NCBI GenBank assembly: GCA_046046315.1
Contig: JBJOKB010000038.1
Coordinates: forward strand, 1-16,061
Length of the DNA stretch: 16,061 bases
Direction: 5' to 3'
DNA from: ATZT02 sp046046315
GTDB lineage: Bacteria; Actinomycetota; Actinomycetes; S36-B12; UBA5976
The notes under the pieces were generated by a model, which searched no databases, had not been told where the DNA came from, and saw only the letters and a list, made by a program, of their open reading frames with translations. The position numbers and the translations under genes are program-made. Position 1 is the first letter of the stretch; every line of letters starts with the position of its first letter. Below, piece after piece: positions 6,630-14,311 of this stretch.

Positions 6630-7703
6630 TTAAACGTTGAACCTGAATTCAACTACGTCACCATCTTGCATGACGTAATCTTTTCCTTCCATTCTTACTT
6701 TTCCTTTTGATTTTGCTTCCACCATCGAACCGGCTTCAACAAGATCCTTAAAAGAAACTATTTCTGCTTTGATAAAACCCTTTTGGAAATCAGTGTGAAT
6801 AACCCCCGCAGCCATTGGTGCGGTGTCTCCCTTATGAATTGTCCAGGCTCTTGCTTCTTTTGGCCCGGCCGTTAAATAAGTCTGTAATCCAAGTGTGTCA
6901 AAGGCAACTCTAGCCAGTCTTGCTAAACCTGATTCACTTTGGCCAACAGATTCCAATAATTCTTTTGCTTCTTCCTCAGATAATTCAGCTAAATCTGTTT
7001 CTAGTTTTGCATTTACAAATATTGCCTCAGCAGGTTCGACTAATTTCCTTAAAGGTGCTTGAAGTGCTTCATTTCCTAAACCTGATTCATCAACGTTAAA
7101 CACGTATAAAAATGGTTTTGCGGTTAATAAAAATAGTTCCTTTAAAAGATCCATATCAAGTTTAGCTGCAAAAACAGTTTTTCCTTCATCAAGTACTTTT
7201 CTAGCTTTTTTGGCTTCATCTAAAAGTGCAGTTTTTTCCTTGTTACCTCTGGCTTCTTTTTCTAAACGAGGAAGTGCTTTATCAATTGATTGAATATCAG
7301 CCAGAATTAATTCTGTGTTGATTGTTTCTATGTCATCAAGAGGTGAAACTTTTCCGTCAACATGGACTACATCTGGATCATCAAAAACTCTTATCACTTG
7401 ACATATTGCATCTGTTTCACGAATGTTTGCTAAGAACTTATTTCCAAGACCTGCTCCTTCAGAGGCACCTTTCACAATTCCTGCGATATCGACGAAAGAA
7501 ACTGAGGCAGGCAATATTTCTTTAGACCCAAAAATTGTGGCAAGAGTTTTTAGTCTTTCATCAGGAACTCCGACGATTCCCACATTTGGCTCAATTGTGG
7601 CAAAGGGATAATTTGCTGCTAAAACATTATTTTTTGTGAGTGCATTGAAGAGGGTTGATTTACCAACATTTGGCAAGCCAACGATGCCCACTGACAATGC
7701 CAT
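6630..7703 (-). CDS. ychF: Redox-regulated ATPase YchF (OLA1 family)
   Basis: Obg-related P-loop NTPase that associates with the ribosome and prefers ATP. With the start at 7703 the product is 357 residues: MALSVGIVGLPNVGKST (G1 at 9-17), G3 VDIAG (71-75), and NVDE at 203-206. NVDE stands where GTP-specific relatives have NKxD and is the known basis of ATP preference. A predicted helical hairpin (about 130-195) and a C-terminal TGS domain (about 275-357, ending YVMQDGDVVEFRFNV) follow. An upstream in-frame ATG (7712) would add MVH. I prefer 7703 because the family normally begins just before this motif and because TAAGAT lies exactly 7 nt upstream, which suggests a leaderless mRNA. The gene leads into typA. 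Confidence 0.96.
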   Translation of the reverse strand: MALSVGIVGLPNVGKSTLFNALTKNNVLAANYPFATIEPNVGIVGVPDERLKTLATIFGSKEILPASVSFVDIAGIVKGASEGAGLGNKFLANIRETDAICQVIRVFDDPDVVHVDGKVSPLDDIETINTELILADIQSIDKALPRLEKEARGNKEKTALLDEAKKARKVLDEGKTVFAAKLDMDLLKELFLLTAKPFLYVFNVDESGLGNEALQAPLRKLVEPAEAIFVNAKLETDLAELSEEEAKELLESVGQSESGLARLARVAFDTLGLQTYLTAGPKEARAWTIHKGDTAPMAAGVIHTDFQKGFIKAEIVSFKDLVEAGSMVEAKSKGKVRMEGKDYVMQDGDVVEFRFNV

Positions 7704-7710
7704 ATGCACC

Positions 7711-7716
7711 ATCTTA
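7711..7716 (-). promoter_or_regulatory. Candidate -10 element of ychF (leaderless arrangement)
   Basis: TAAGAT (minus strand) is followed by 7 nt and then the ATG at 7703, so transcription would begin at or next to the start codon. No Shine-Dalgarno motif is visible. No convincing -35 element is seen. Confidence 0.5.
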
Positions 7717-7766
7717 CGGGCGTGGCCAAAATGAAATTGTCAGCCCATTAATACAGACTTATATAT

Positions 7767-8897
7767 ATGCAAACTTCGTCGTTAATTCTAGGAATTGTGA
7801 TTGGTGTTGTTATTGCTACACCATTTGCTTGGTTTATTGGCCGCCAAAGATCTGTATTACTCAGTGGCAAAGTGCAGTCTTTGGAAGAAAGAAATAGTGC
7901 ATTAGAAAAAGCAAGCTTGGCCACCTCAACCATTGATCAGATGCTCAAACCTGTGCAAGAAGCACTTACAGAATTGAAAACAAAATCAGAGGATGCAGAT
8001 AGACGACGCAGCATGGCTGAGTCGATGTTAAAAACTGAAATGGAATTAGTTAGAGAAAGAAATGAATCTTTAGAAGTAGCTACCAGACAAATTGCTTCAG
8101 CAATGGGTAAAGGTCAAACTCGCGGCCAATACGGAGAAATGCAATTAGAGCAATTATTAAAACATGCCGGCCTTTTAGAAGGCACACATTTTCAAAGACA
8201 AGATTCAAGAGCAGGTGTTGATGGTGTGGCACGTCCTGATATTTCAATTTTGTTAGCAGGTGGTGGTGAAGTTTTAATTGATGCAAAATTTCCCTGGGAT
8301 GCTTTCTTTGAAGCTATGGGCACCAATGATCAAGCAGAAAAAGCCATACTTTTGGATAAGCATGCAAAAGATTTAGGTAAAAGAGTTAGCGAATTATCTG
8401 CCAAGGAATATCAAACGACTTCAGCAAAATCGCCTAACTTTGTGATTTTGTTTTTACCTTTTGAATCTTTGTTAACAACTGCATTAGATTTTGACGGATT
8501 GTTATTAGAAAAAGCTTTTGGAAAAAATGTTATTCCTGCAACTCCAACCACCATGCTTGGACTCTTGCGCACAATTTCATTTGGTTGGAGTGAAAGAGAT
8601 TTAAATAATAATGCTGAAGAAATAAGAAACATGGGTGCTGAAATGTTAAAGCGCTTAGTAAAACTTGTTGAGCATATCGACACAATGCGATCTGGTTTAA
8701 GTAAAGCTGTTGATGGTTATAACTCTTTTGTTTCCTCCTTTGATCGACAAGCAGTTTCGCAAGCTAAACGTTTAGCTCAAAAAGGTGTGCCCACCACTAA
8801 ACAAATAGAAGCACCCGATGAAGTCTCCACTGGTTTGTCGCAATCACGCTTCAGCGGAGAAAATGCACGCCTTGAACTTGAAGGCTTGGACGATTAG
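7767..8897 (+). CDS. rmuC: DNA recombination protein RmuC
   Basis: RmuC-family protein, associated in E. coli with limiting inversions at short inverted repeats; the fold resembles PD-(D/E)XK nucleases. The 376-residue product has an N-terminal membrane anchor (about 6-27). A charged helical, probably coiled-coil segment (about 35-110) follows, then the RmuC core (about 115-325) with GQYGEMQLEQLLKHAGL, RPDISILLAGGGEVLIDAKFPWDAF and FVILFLPFESLL. Length is in the family range. The ATG at 7767 has no ribosome binding site. It is the only early Met and preserves the membrane anchor. The gene diverges from ychF across a 63-bp gap and is followed 28 bp later by the DUF6542 gene. Confidence 0.93.
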   Translation: MQTSSLILGIVIGVVIATPFAWFIGRQRSVLLSGKVQSLEERNSALEKASLATSTIDQMLKPVQEALTELKTKSEDADRRRSMAESMLKTEMELVRERNESLEVATRQIASAMGKGQTRGQYGEMQLEQLLKHAGLLEGTHFQRQDSRAGVDGVARPDISILLAGGGEVLIDAKFPWDAFFEAMGTNDQAEKAILLDKHAKDLGKRVSELSAKEYQTTSAKSPNFVILFLPFESLLTTALDFDGLLLEKAFGKNVIPATPTTMLGLLRTISFGWSERDLNNNAEEIRNMGAEMLKRLVKLVEHIDTMRSGLSKAVDGYNSFVSSFDRQAVSQAKRLAQKGVPTTKQIEAPDEVSTGLSQSRFSGENARLELEGLDD

Positions 8898-8912
8898 TCC
8901 TAATTAGTTCGC

Positions 8913-8918
8913 TAGGGT
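8913..8918 (+). promoter_or_regulatory. Candidate -10 element of the DUF6542 gene (leaderless arrangement)
   Basis: TAGGGT is followed by 7 nt and then the GTG at 8926. The same sequence contains AGGG at about 8-9 nt from the start, so a ribosome binding site reading is a real alternative. No -35 element is evident. Confidence 0.4.
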
Positions 8919-8925
8919 CTTAGTT

Positions 8926-9555
8926 GTGAGTGAAGAAAACCGCCGCGAATTAGAACCACGTTTTTATAGATCAGTGGGTGCAAGTGGTCCACAAAGTGAA
9001 AAAGCTTTTCCTGCCCTTGCTAGACGTAGAGAAAAAAATAGTGAAGATAAATTTGCTGACTCACAAGAAATCGCAAAAAAAGTTGAAAACTTTTATAAAG
9101 GCACTGCTGCTAACCAAGTTATTACTGAAAAATTAACTCAAAATACAAAAGAACGAGTTTCTTTTTCTGAAAGAGTTTCTTGGCTTCAACCACCCCTTCC
9201 AGCCAAAACTGCAGCTTTGCTAATAATGGTTGTGCCATTAATTATTGGACTTATTGATGTTTTACTTACCGGTCGAATTGGAATTATTACTAGCTTTGCT
9301 TATTCAATAACTTTGCTTTATCTGGCAGCAACTATTGATTTAAAGCATGCTTGGGATCCAGTTATTGCAGGCCCTGTTGCTTATCTACTTGTCACATTAA
9401 TTTTAGGTCAATTAACTCTTAGTCCAACTGGTTCATTTATGTTAAAACAACTTGCCATGATTTTGACAACTTTGGCTTTCAATGCACCTTGGATGGTTGG
9501 TTCAACTGTCGTGGCATTTGCCATAGCATTCTTAAGACTAAGAAGAAGTGCTTAA
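8926..9555 (+). CDS. DUF6542-type integral membrane protein
   Basis: Membrane protein of unknown function, 209 residues. The first 90 or so residues are charged and predicted cytoplasmic. About four hydrophobic segments follow (near 98-118, 122-140, 147-166 and 175-203), ending in a basic tail RLRRSA, consistent with a bundle anchored by positive charges inside. Position next to ispH and ychF matches the place of DUF6542 genes in other Actinobacteria, and this supports the family call. The start is GTG, 28 bp after rmuC. The stop codon shares the sequence TTAA (9552-9555) with the stop of the convergent ispH, so the two genes overlap by 4 bp. No catalytic motif is visible. Confidence 0.8.
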   Translation: MSEENRRELEPRFYRSVGASGPQSEKAFPALARRREKNSEDKFADSQEIAKKVENFYKGTAANQVITEKLTQNTKERVSFSERVSWLQPPLPAKTAALLIMVVPLIIGLIDVLLTGRIGIITSFAYSITLLYLAATIDLKHAWDPVIAGPVAYLLVTLILGQLTLSPTGSFMLKQLAMILTTLAFNAPWMVGSTVVAFAIAFLRLRRSA

Positions 9556-10517
9556 GCTTTTCCCGCTGCTTTCAAATCTTTTCTAATTTCAACCGGCAAT
9601 GAAAAAGTAATGTGTTCTTCTATGGTTTCAACTTCTTCAACGTCACCAAAACCGTTTTGATTCAACCAAGCTAGAACGCCATCTACTAATTCTTCAGGAA
9701 CTGAAGCACCACTAGTTAAACCAACAGACTTAGCTCCTTCAAACCATTCATTCTTTAATTCACTTGCCGAATCTACGCGGAATGATTTCTTTACACCAGC
9801 TTCTAAAGCAACATCAACAAGTCGCACTGAGTTTGATGAATTACTTGAACCAACCACGATCAAGACATCAACTTTAGGTGCAATGTTTTTAACTGCTGCC
9901 TGACGATTTTGTGTTGCATAACAAATGTCATCAGATGGAGGATCCATCAAGATAGGAAGTTTTTTCTTCAAAGCGTGAACGGTTTCTAATGTCTCATCAA
10001 CTGACAAAGTTGTTTGAGATAACCAAGCAATCTTTTCGCCTTCTTTGACTTCAAGTTTTTCTACTTGGTCTAAGCCATCAACTAGCACCATATTTTCAGG
10101 TGCTTCACCCATCGTTCCTTCAACTTCTTCATGACCTTCATGGCCAATCAGAATAATTTTGTATCCATCATTTGCAAATCTTTTTGCCTCATTATGAACT
10201 TTTGTTACAAGAGGACAAGTTGCATCAATTGTTTTTAGGTTTCTTTGTTTAGCTTCAGCATGAACAGCTGGAGAAACACCATGAGCACTAAAAACCACTA
10301 AAGAACCTTCAGGAACTTCGCTTAATTCGTCAACAAAAATTACGCCACGTTTTTCTAAGGTTTCAACAACATGTTTATTATGAACAATTTGTTTTCTAAC
10401 ATAAACCGGGGCACCGTGAACATCAAGTGCTTTTTCAACTGTGACAACAGCGCGATCAACACCGGCGCAATATCCACGTGGGGCTGCTAGCAGCACTTTT
10501 CCTGTTGTTGTGGTCAC
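9552..10517 (-). CDS. ispH: 4-hydroxy-3-methylbut-2-enyl diphosphate reductase IspH
   Basis: Last enzyme of the MEP pathway, making IPP and DMAPP from HMBPP with a [4Fe-4S] cluster in the cytoplasm. From the GTG at 10517 the product is 321 residues, close to E. coli IspH (316). The three cluster cysteines are present: C17 in PRGYCAG, C101 in DATCPLV and C199 in DDICYAT. The active-site motif GHEGHEEVEGT, the SQTTLS segment and SSNS are also present. Longer in-frame starts exist at 10562 (GTG), 10553 and 10547 (ATG) and add 10-15 unconserved residues. I prefer 10517 because TACGAT lies 7 nt upstream, and because the xseA promoter occupies the longer N-terminus. The start is less sure than the gene. 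Confidence 0.95.
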   Translation of the reverse strand: MTTTTGKVLLAAPRGYCAGVDRAVVTVEKALDVHGAPVYVRKQIVHNKHVVETLEKRGVIFVDELSEVPEGSLVVFSAHGVSPAVHAEAKQRNLKTIDATCPLVTKVHNEAKRFANDGYKIILIGHEGHEEVEGTMGEAPENMVLVDGLDQVEKLEVKEGEKIAWLSQTTLSVDETLETVHALKKKLPILMDPPSDDICYATQNRQAAVKNIAPKVDVLIVVGSSNSSNSVRLVDVALEAGVKKSFRVDSASELKNEWFEGAKSVGLTSGASVPEELVDGVLAWLNQNGFGDVEEVETIEEHITFSLPVEIRKDLKAAGKA

Positions 10518-10524
10518 AATAAAT

Positions 10525-10530
10525 ATCGTA
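10525..10530 (-). promoter_or_regulatory. Candidate -10 element of ispH (leaderless arrangement)
   Basis: TACGAT on the minus strand is followed by 7 nt (ATTTATT) and an in-frame GTG at 10517. Transcription would start at the GTG, just before the conserved GKVLLAAPRGYCAG segment. No good -35 element is seen at 16-18 bp spacing. Confidence 0.5.
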
Positions 10531-10540
10531 GGCGTTCGCG

Positions 10541-10569
10541 TTGTCATAAGCATCTTGAGCACCTACGCT
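10541..10569 (+). promoter_or_regulatory. Promoter of xseA (-35 TTGTCA, 17 bp, -10 TACGCT)
   Basis: TTGTCA (10541-10546) and TACGCT (10564-10569) are separated by exactly 17 bp, and the ATG of xseA starts 7 nt after the -10 box. This is the best complete promoter in the window. It predicts a leaderless xseA mRNA, in line with the absence of a Shine-Dalgarno motif. Confidence 0.7.
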
Positions 10570-10576
10570 GTTTCCT

Positions 10577-11785
10577 ATGGCAACGGGACAATCACCAGAA
10601 GATGCAATCCAAGTTAAGGATGCGGCCAGAGCTTTATCTGAAATTATTACTCAACTTCCATCTGTTTGGATTGAAGGCCAAATCACATCGGTGAAAATCA
10701 GACCAGGATCTGACTGGGTCTTTATGGATTTAAGAGACGTTTCTGCAGATGCCACTTTAAATGTTGTTTTTAACAGATCTGTTATAGAAAATTCTCCGAC
10801 TGAGATAACAAGTGGTTTACGCGTATTAGTTCACGGTAAACCTGAATTCTGGATGAACCGTGGTTCATTAATTATTAGAGGAAAAGCAATTTCACCAGTT
10901 GGTTTAGGTGAATTAATGATTCAGTTAGAAAAACTAAAACAAAAACTGGCTGCAGAAGGACTTTTTGCTCCTGAAAGAAAAAAATCTCTCCCCTTCTTGC
11001 CAAAGAAAATTGGATTAATCTGTGGTCGAGCAAGTGCAGCTATGAAAGATGTTATTGAAAATACAAAACTTCGTTGGCCAGGAATTGAGTTTGATGTTCA
11101 CGAAGTTGCTGTTCAAGGAGTTAAATCTTCCAGTGAAGTCAGAGCAAGTCTTTCGCAGCTAAATGCAGAAAATAAAGTTGATGTGATTGTTATTACCCGT
11201 GGTGGTGGTTCCTTTGAAGATTTACTTCCCTTTTCAGATGAATTACTAATTAGAGCAGTAGCAGCTTCGGTAATTCCAGTAGTTAGTGCAATTGGACACG
11301 AACAAGATACTCCGCTACTTGATTATGTGGCAGATTTAAGAGCATCAACACCAACTGATGCAGCATCAAAAATTGTTCCTGATTTAGATGATGAAATAGA
11401 TTTAATTGATCGGTTTATCGACTCTATGAGAGAAAGAATAAGAAATAGAATTGAAAGAGAGCAAATATCTCTAGAAAGATTACTTGAAACTTCTGCTTTA
11501 AATTCACCCAGTGAATTTATTCAAACACATAGAGATGAACTATTCGATCTAAAGGTTAGCTTGAGGGAATTAATAACTTTAAAAATTACCAATGAGCAAT
11601 CTTGGTTTAAACCACGTTTGGCACAACTTCGAACACTTTCCCCAATGGGAACTCTTGCCCGTGGTTTTGCCATTGTGCAAGGTAAAGATGGAAAATTGGT
11701 CAGAAAATCATCTGATGCGGCAATCGGTGAAGTTCTCGATATTCGTTTGGAAAAAGATTCCCTCAAAGCGCAAGTTACAAAATAG
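10577..11785 (+). CDS. xseA: Exodeoxyribonuclease VII large subunit
   Basis: Catalytic subunit of ExoVII, which degrades single-stranded DNA from both ends into oligonucleotides; it acts in the cytoplasm with several XseB copies. The 402-residue protein has an N-terminal OB-fold (about 10-105; VWIEGQITSVKIRPGSDWVFMDL). The core nuclease domain follows (about 130-330) with FLPKKIGLICGRASAAMKDV, the conserved ITRGGGSFEDLLPFSDE segment, AIGHEQDTPLLDYVADLRASTPTDAA, and a helical coiled-coil region. The C-terminal GTLARGFAIVQ motif is intact. The ATG at 10577 sits 7 nt after a good -10 box with no Shine-Dalgarno. xseB follows after 18 bp, as expected for an operon. Confidence 0.96.
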   Translation: MATGQSPEDAIQVKDAARALSEIITQLPSVWIEGQITSVKIRPGSDWVFMDLRDVSADATLNVVFNRSVIENSPTEITSGLRVLVHGKPEFWMNRGSLIIRGKAISPVGLGELMIQLEKLKQKLAAEGLFAPERKKSLPFLPKKIGLICGRASAAMKDVIENTKLRWPGIEFDVHEVAVQGVKSSSEVRASLSQLNAENKVDVIVITRGGGSFEDLLPFSDELLIRAVAASVIPVVSAIGHEQDTPLLDYVADLRASTPTDAASKIVPDLDDEIDLIDRFIDSMRERIRNRIEREQISLERLLETSALNSPSEFIQTHRDELFDLKVSLRELITLKITNEQSWFKPRLAQLRTLSPMGTLARGFAIVQGKDGKLVRKSSDAAIGEVLDIRLEKDSLKAQVTK

Positions 11786-11791
11786 GAGAAA

Positions 11792-11797
11792 TAGAGT
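11792..11797 (+). promoter_or_regulatory. Possible internal -10 element before xseB
   Basis: TAGAGT ends 6 nt before the ATG of xseB. The only Shine-Dalgarno-like motif (AGGAG, 11784-11788) is 15 nt from the ATG, which is too far for normal use. No -35 element is seen, so this is weak. Confidence 0.25.
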
Positions 11798-11803
11798 TAA
11801 CTC

Positions 11804-12013
11804 ATGGCCAAAGATGCAAACATGTCCTACGAGCAGGCAAGAACTGCTTTAGAAGAAATTGTTACACAATTAGAATCTGGCAATCTTGCTTTAGAAGATA
11901 CTTTAAAACTGTGGGAAAAAGGTGAGCAATTAGCTGCTTTGTGTCAAACAATCTTAGATAACGCTCAAGAAAGATTAGAGGAGCTAACTGAAGATGAAGA
12001 AGAGGAAGAATAA
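11804..12013 (+). CDS. xseB: Exodeoxyribonuclease VII small subunit
   Basis: Small helical accessory subunit that binds the coiled-coil arms of XseA and is needed for ExoVII activity and control. The 69-residue product has the family pattern SYEQARTALEEIVTQLESGNLALEDTLKLWEKGEQL and ends in a strongly acidic tail (TEDEEEEE). Length is typical. An alternative ATG at 11822 (MSYEQAR) matches the start of many XseB proteins; the first ATG is kept. The stop codon abuts the stop of the convergent DUF4245 gene with no bases between them. Confidence 0.93.
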   Translation: MAKDANMSYEQARTALEEIVTQLESGNLALEDTLKLWEKGEQLAALCQTILDNAQERLEELTEDEEEEE

Positions 12014-12553
12014 CTATTTCTTGGGTGTTTTTAAACTCTCAACAAATTTAGTTATTTCATCCCAATTTGCAGTTGAATAAATTAACGTATTGATTCCAGA
12101 TTCAGAAATATAGAGAACCTTATTTTCCGCATCCTCTATTGCCTTATAAGTTTTGGAACCAATGACTCTTGAAGATTCTTCTTCACTTTCGATATTGACA
12201 TAGGTCTTAATTAATCTTTTAACATCGGTTTTGGAAACAATCACACTTAAAAATTCTGTTGTTGGAGAAACCACGCCAACTCGCCAAACTTCACTATCGC
12301 CAACTTTTTCTAAACGAGCACTTGTTGCAACCCAACTTTTATCTAAACCAACTGGGCCAAGTGTTGGAAGTTCTGTTCTCGTTTGAGCACCAACAGCAAG
12401 TGATTGCCAATCTACTTCTCTAAGAACTTGTTCTGATTCAAGTCGAGTGAGCCAAACAAATGTTGCAAGTATTCCAACGAATAGTCCAACGAGTCCTAAA
12501 GAGCGAACCATGTCTGAAACAGACTGTGCCGATCGCGGTTTTTTCTCACTCAT
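12014..12553 (-). CDS. DUF4245 family membrane-anchored protein
   Basis: Protein of unknown function from an actinobacterial family. The 179-residue product has a short basic cytoplasmic N-terminus (MSEKKPRSAQSV), one membrane helix (about 16-34), and an extracytoplasmic domain of about 140 residues containing SWVATSARLE and ISESGINTLIYSTANWDEITKFVESL. The context, between xseB and fumarase, matches the neighbourhood of DUF4245 genes in other Actinobacteria. I place the start at the ATG at 12553; an in-frame GTG two codons upstream (12559) is possible. No Shine-Dalgarno motif or clear -10 box precedes either. Divergent from fumarase, so the 12554-12641 gap carries both promoters. No enzymatic motif is visible. 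Confidence 0.85.
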   Translation of the reverse strand: MSEKKPRSAQSVSDMVRSLGLVGLFVGILATFVWLTRLESEQVLREVDWQSLAVGAQTRTELPTLGPVGLDKSWVATSARLEKVGDSEVWRVGVVSPTTEFLSVIVSKTDVKRLIKTYVNIESEEESSRVIGSKTYKAIEDAENKVLYISESGINTLIYSTANWDEITKFVESLKTPKK

Positions 12554-12573
12554 AAACACTATTGTTACCGATA

Positions 12574-12589
12574 TCTCACATTCTCACAT
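12574..12589. repeat. Two exact tandem copies of TCTCACAT at the fumarase -35 region
   Basis: TCTCACAT occurs at 12574-12581 and again directly at 12582-12589. The first copy contains the candidate -35 CTCACA. It lies between two divergent genes, so it could serve as a regulator site for one or both. It is short enough to be chance. Confidence 0.4.
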
Positions 12590-12603
12590 CTTGCGAATAG
12601 GCT
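12575..12603 (+). promoter_or_regulatory. Candidate promoter of fumarase (-35 CTCACA, 17 bp, -10 TAGGCT)
   Basis: TAGGCT (12598-12603) matches the actinobacterial -10 pattern TAnnnT. A partial -35 (CTCACA, 12575-12580) lies 17 bp upstream. Transcription would begin near 12609-12611, giving a leader of about 31-33 nt that contains a Shine-Dalgarno motif before the ATG at 12642. Confidence 0.55.
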
Positions 12604-12641
12604 AAGAGGTGAAAAGATTAAGTAAGAAAGGAAAATTCACC

Positions 12642-14309
12642 ATGGTTGAGTTCAAATACACAGAACTCCTCCCCTTAGGCGAAGATTCCACTGAGTACAG
12701 AAAAATCTCTGATACAGGTTTTAAAATTGAGAAACTTGGCGATAAAGAATTCCTGGTAATCGAGCCAGAGACGATAAAGAAATTAACTTTTGAAGCTCTA
12801 CATGACACTCAACACTTATTAAGAACTAGTCATTTAAAACAATTAAGAAAAATATTGGATGATCCTGAAGCAAGTAATAATGATCGTTTTGTTGCCTTAG
12901 ATCTGTTAAAAAATGCCAATATTTCAGCCGGTGGTGTACTTCCTATGTGTCAAGACACAGGAACAGTAATAATTTCTGGAAAACGCGGTTCAAATGTAAT
13001 AACTAATGCTCATGATGAAAAGGTAATTGCAGAAGGTGTATTTGATGCTTACCAAAAGATGAACTTACGCTATTCCCAACTTGCTCCACTTTCTATGTGG
13101 GAAGAAAAAAATACGGGTACAAATCTTCCAGCTCAAATAGAAATTTATGCTGACACAAAACCAGGACATGAACTGGAATATTCATTTATGTTCATGGCAA
13201 AAGGTGGCGGTTCAGCAAATAAATCTTTGATGTTTCAAGAGACTAAAGCTTTATTAAATCCTGAAAAATTAGATGAATTTCTAGATGAAAAACTTCGCTT
13301 ACTAGGAACAGCAGCTTGTCCTCCGTATCACTTAGCAATTGTGATTGGTGGTCCAAGTGCTGAATACTCCTTAAAAGTTGCCAAGCTTGCATCTGCCAGA
13401 TCCCTCGATACTTTGCCAACAAAAGGAACCATTGATGGTCATGGCTTTAGAGATTTAGAAATGGAACAACATGTTCTTGAGATGAGTCAAAAATTTGGAA
13501 TCGGTGCCCAATTTGGTGGCAAATATTTCTGTCACGATGTAAGAGTCATAAGACTACCTCGACATGGTGCATCACTTCCTGTTTCAATTGCTGTTTCTTG
13601 TGCGGCTGATCGTCAAATTTTGGCCAAAATAAATAGAAACGGCGTTTTCCTAGAACAATTAGAAACAGAACCTGCTCAATTTTTACCTGAAGTTATTGAT
13701 ACGCATCTAAATGATGACATGACAAAAATTGATTTGAATCAACCTATGAAAGATGTCTTGGCACAACTTTCTAAACTTCCAGTTAAATCAAGAGTTTCAC
13801 TTTCTGGTTCCATGATTGTGGCCCGAGATTTAGCCCACGCCAAAATAAATCAAATGCTTGATGCAGGAAAACCAATGCCTGAATATATGAAAAATCATGC
13901 TGTTTATTACGCCGGTCCAGCAAAAACTCCAACAGGAATGGCTTCAGGTTCATTCGGTCCAACTACAGCTGGACGAATGGATTCTTATGTTGATCGCTTC
14001 CAAAAAGCTGGTGGATCAATGATCATGCTTGCCAAAGGAAACAGAAGCCAAGTTGTAACAAATGCTTGCAAAGAAAATGGTGGATTTTATTTAGGTTCAA
14101 TTGGTGGTCCTGCTGCATTACTTGCCCAAGAATGCATTACAAAAGTTGAAGTTTTAGATTTTGAAGAATTAGGAATGGAAGCTGTTTGGAAAATAGATAT
14201 TAAAGATTTTCCAGCTTTTGTTGTGGTTGACGATAAGGGAAACAATTTCTTTGATTCCACAACTAGATCTTTAGGAAAAACTATTCCTGTTGGACCAGAA
14301 TCAGGTTGA
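12642..14309 (+). CDS. Class I fumarate hydratase (iron-sulfur)
   Basis: Catalyses reversible hydration of fumarate to malate in the TCA cycle, using an oxygen-sensitive [4Fe-4S] cluster. From the ATG at 12642 the product is 555 residues, a normal single-chain class I length. It has the alpha-type domain (about 50-330) and beta-type domain (about 370-540) fused as in FumA/FumB. The likely cluster ligands are C103 (PMCQDTGT), C226 (AACPPYH) and C320 (VSCAADRQ). KGGGSANKS, RLPRHGASLPV and GPTTAGRMDSY are further conserved segments. An in-frame GTG at 12609 would add 11 residues. It is rejected because actinobacterial homologues begin near FxYTxLLPLG and AAAGGA lies 9 nt before the ATG. It is monocistronic here; the stop lies 2 bp from that of the convergent phoH2 gene. 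Confidence 0.95.
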   Translation: MVEFKYTELLPLGEDSTEYRKISDTGFKIEKLGDKEFLVIEPETIKKLTFEALHDTQHLLRTSHLKQLRKILDDPEASNNDRFVALDLLKNANISAGGVLPMCQDTGTVIISGKRGSNVITNAHDEKVIAEGVFDAYQKMNLRYSQLAPLSMWEEKNTGTNLPAQIEIYADTKPGHELEYSFMFMAKGGGSANKSLMFQETKALLNPEKLDEFLDEKLRLLGTAACPPYHLAIVIGGPSAEYSLKVAKLASARSLDTLPTKGTIDGHGFRDLEMEQHVLEMSQKFGIGAQFGGKYFCHDVRVIRLPRHGASLPVSIAVSCAADRQILAKINRNGVFLEQLETEPAQFLPEVIDTHLNDDMTKIDLNQPMKDVLAQLSKLPVKSRVSLSGSMIVARDLAHAKINQMLDAGKPMPEYMKNHAVYYAGPAKTPTGMASGSFGPTTAGRMDSYVDRFQKAGGSMIMLAKGNRSQVVTNACKENGGFYLGSIGGPAALLAQECITKVEVLDFEELGMEAVWKIDIKDFPAFVVVDDKGNNFFDSTTRSLGKTIPVGPESG

Positions 14310-14311
14310 AA

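Noticed and set aside
7737..7765. TTGTCA-17-TATATA promoter for rmuC on the plus strand
   Set aside because: Transcription would start near 7771, downstream of the ATG at 7767. The next in-frame start (GTG 7797) would cut into the membrane anchor. The motif lies in AT-rich sequence and may be chance.
12609..12641. GTG at 12609 as the fumarase start, 5 nt after the -10 box
   Set aside because: The added residues (MKRLSKKGKFT) are not expected in the family, and a Shine-Dalgarno motif precedes the ATG at 12642, where homologues begin.
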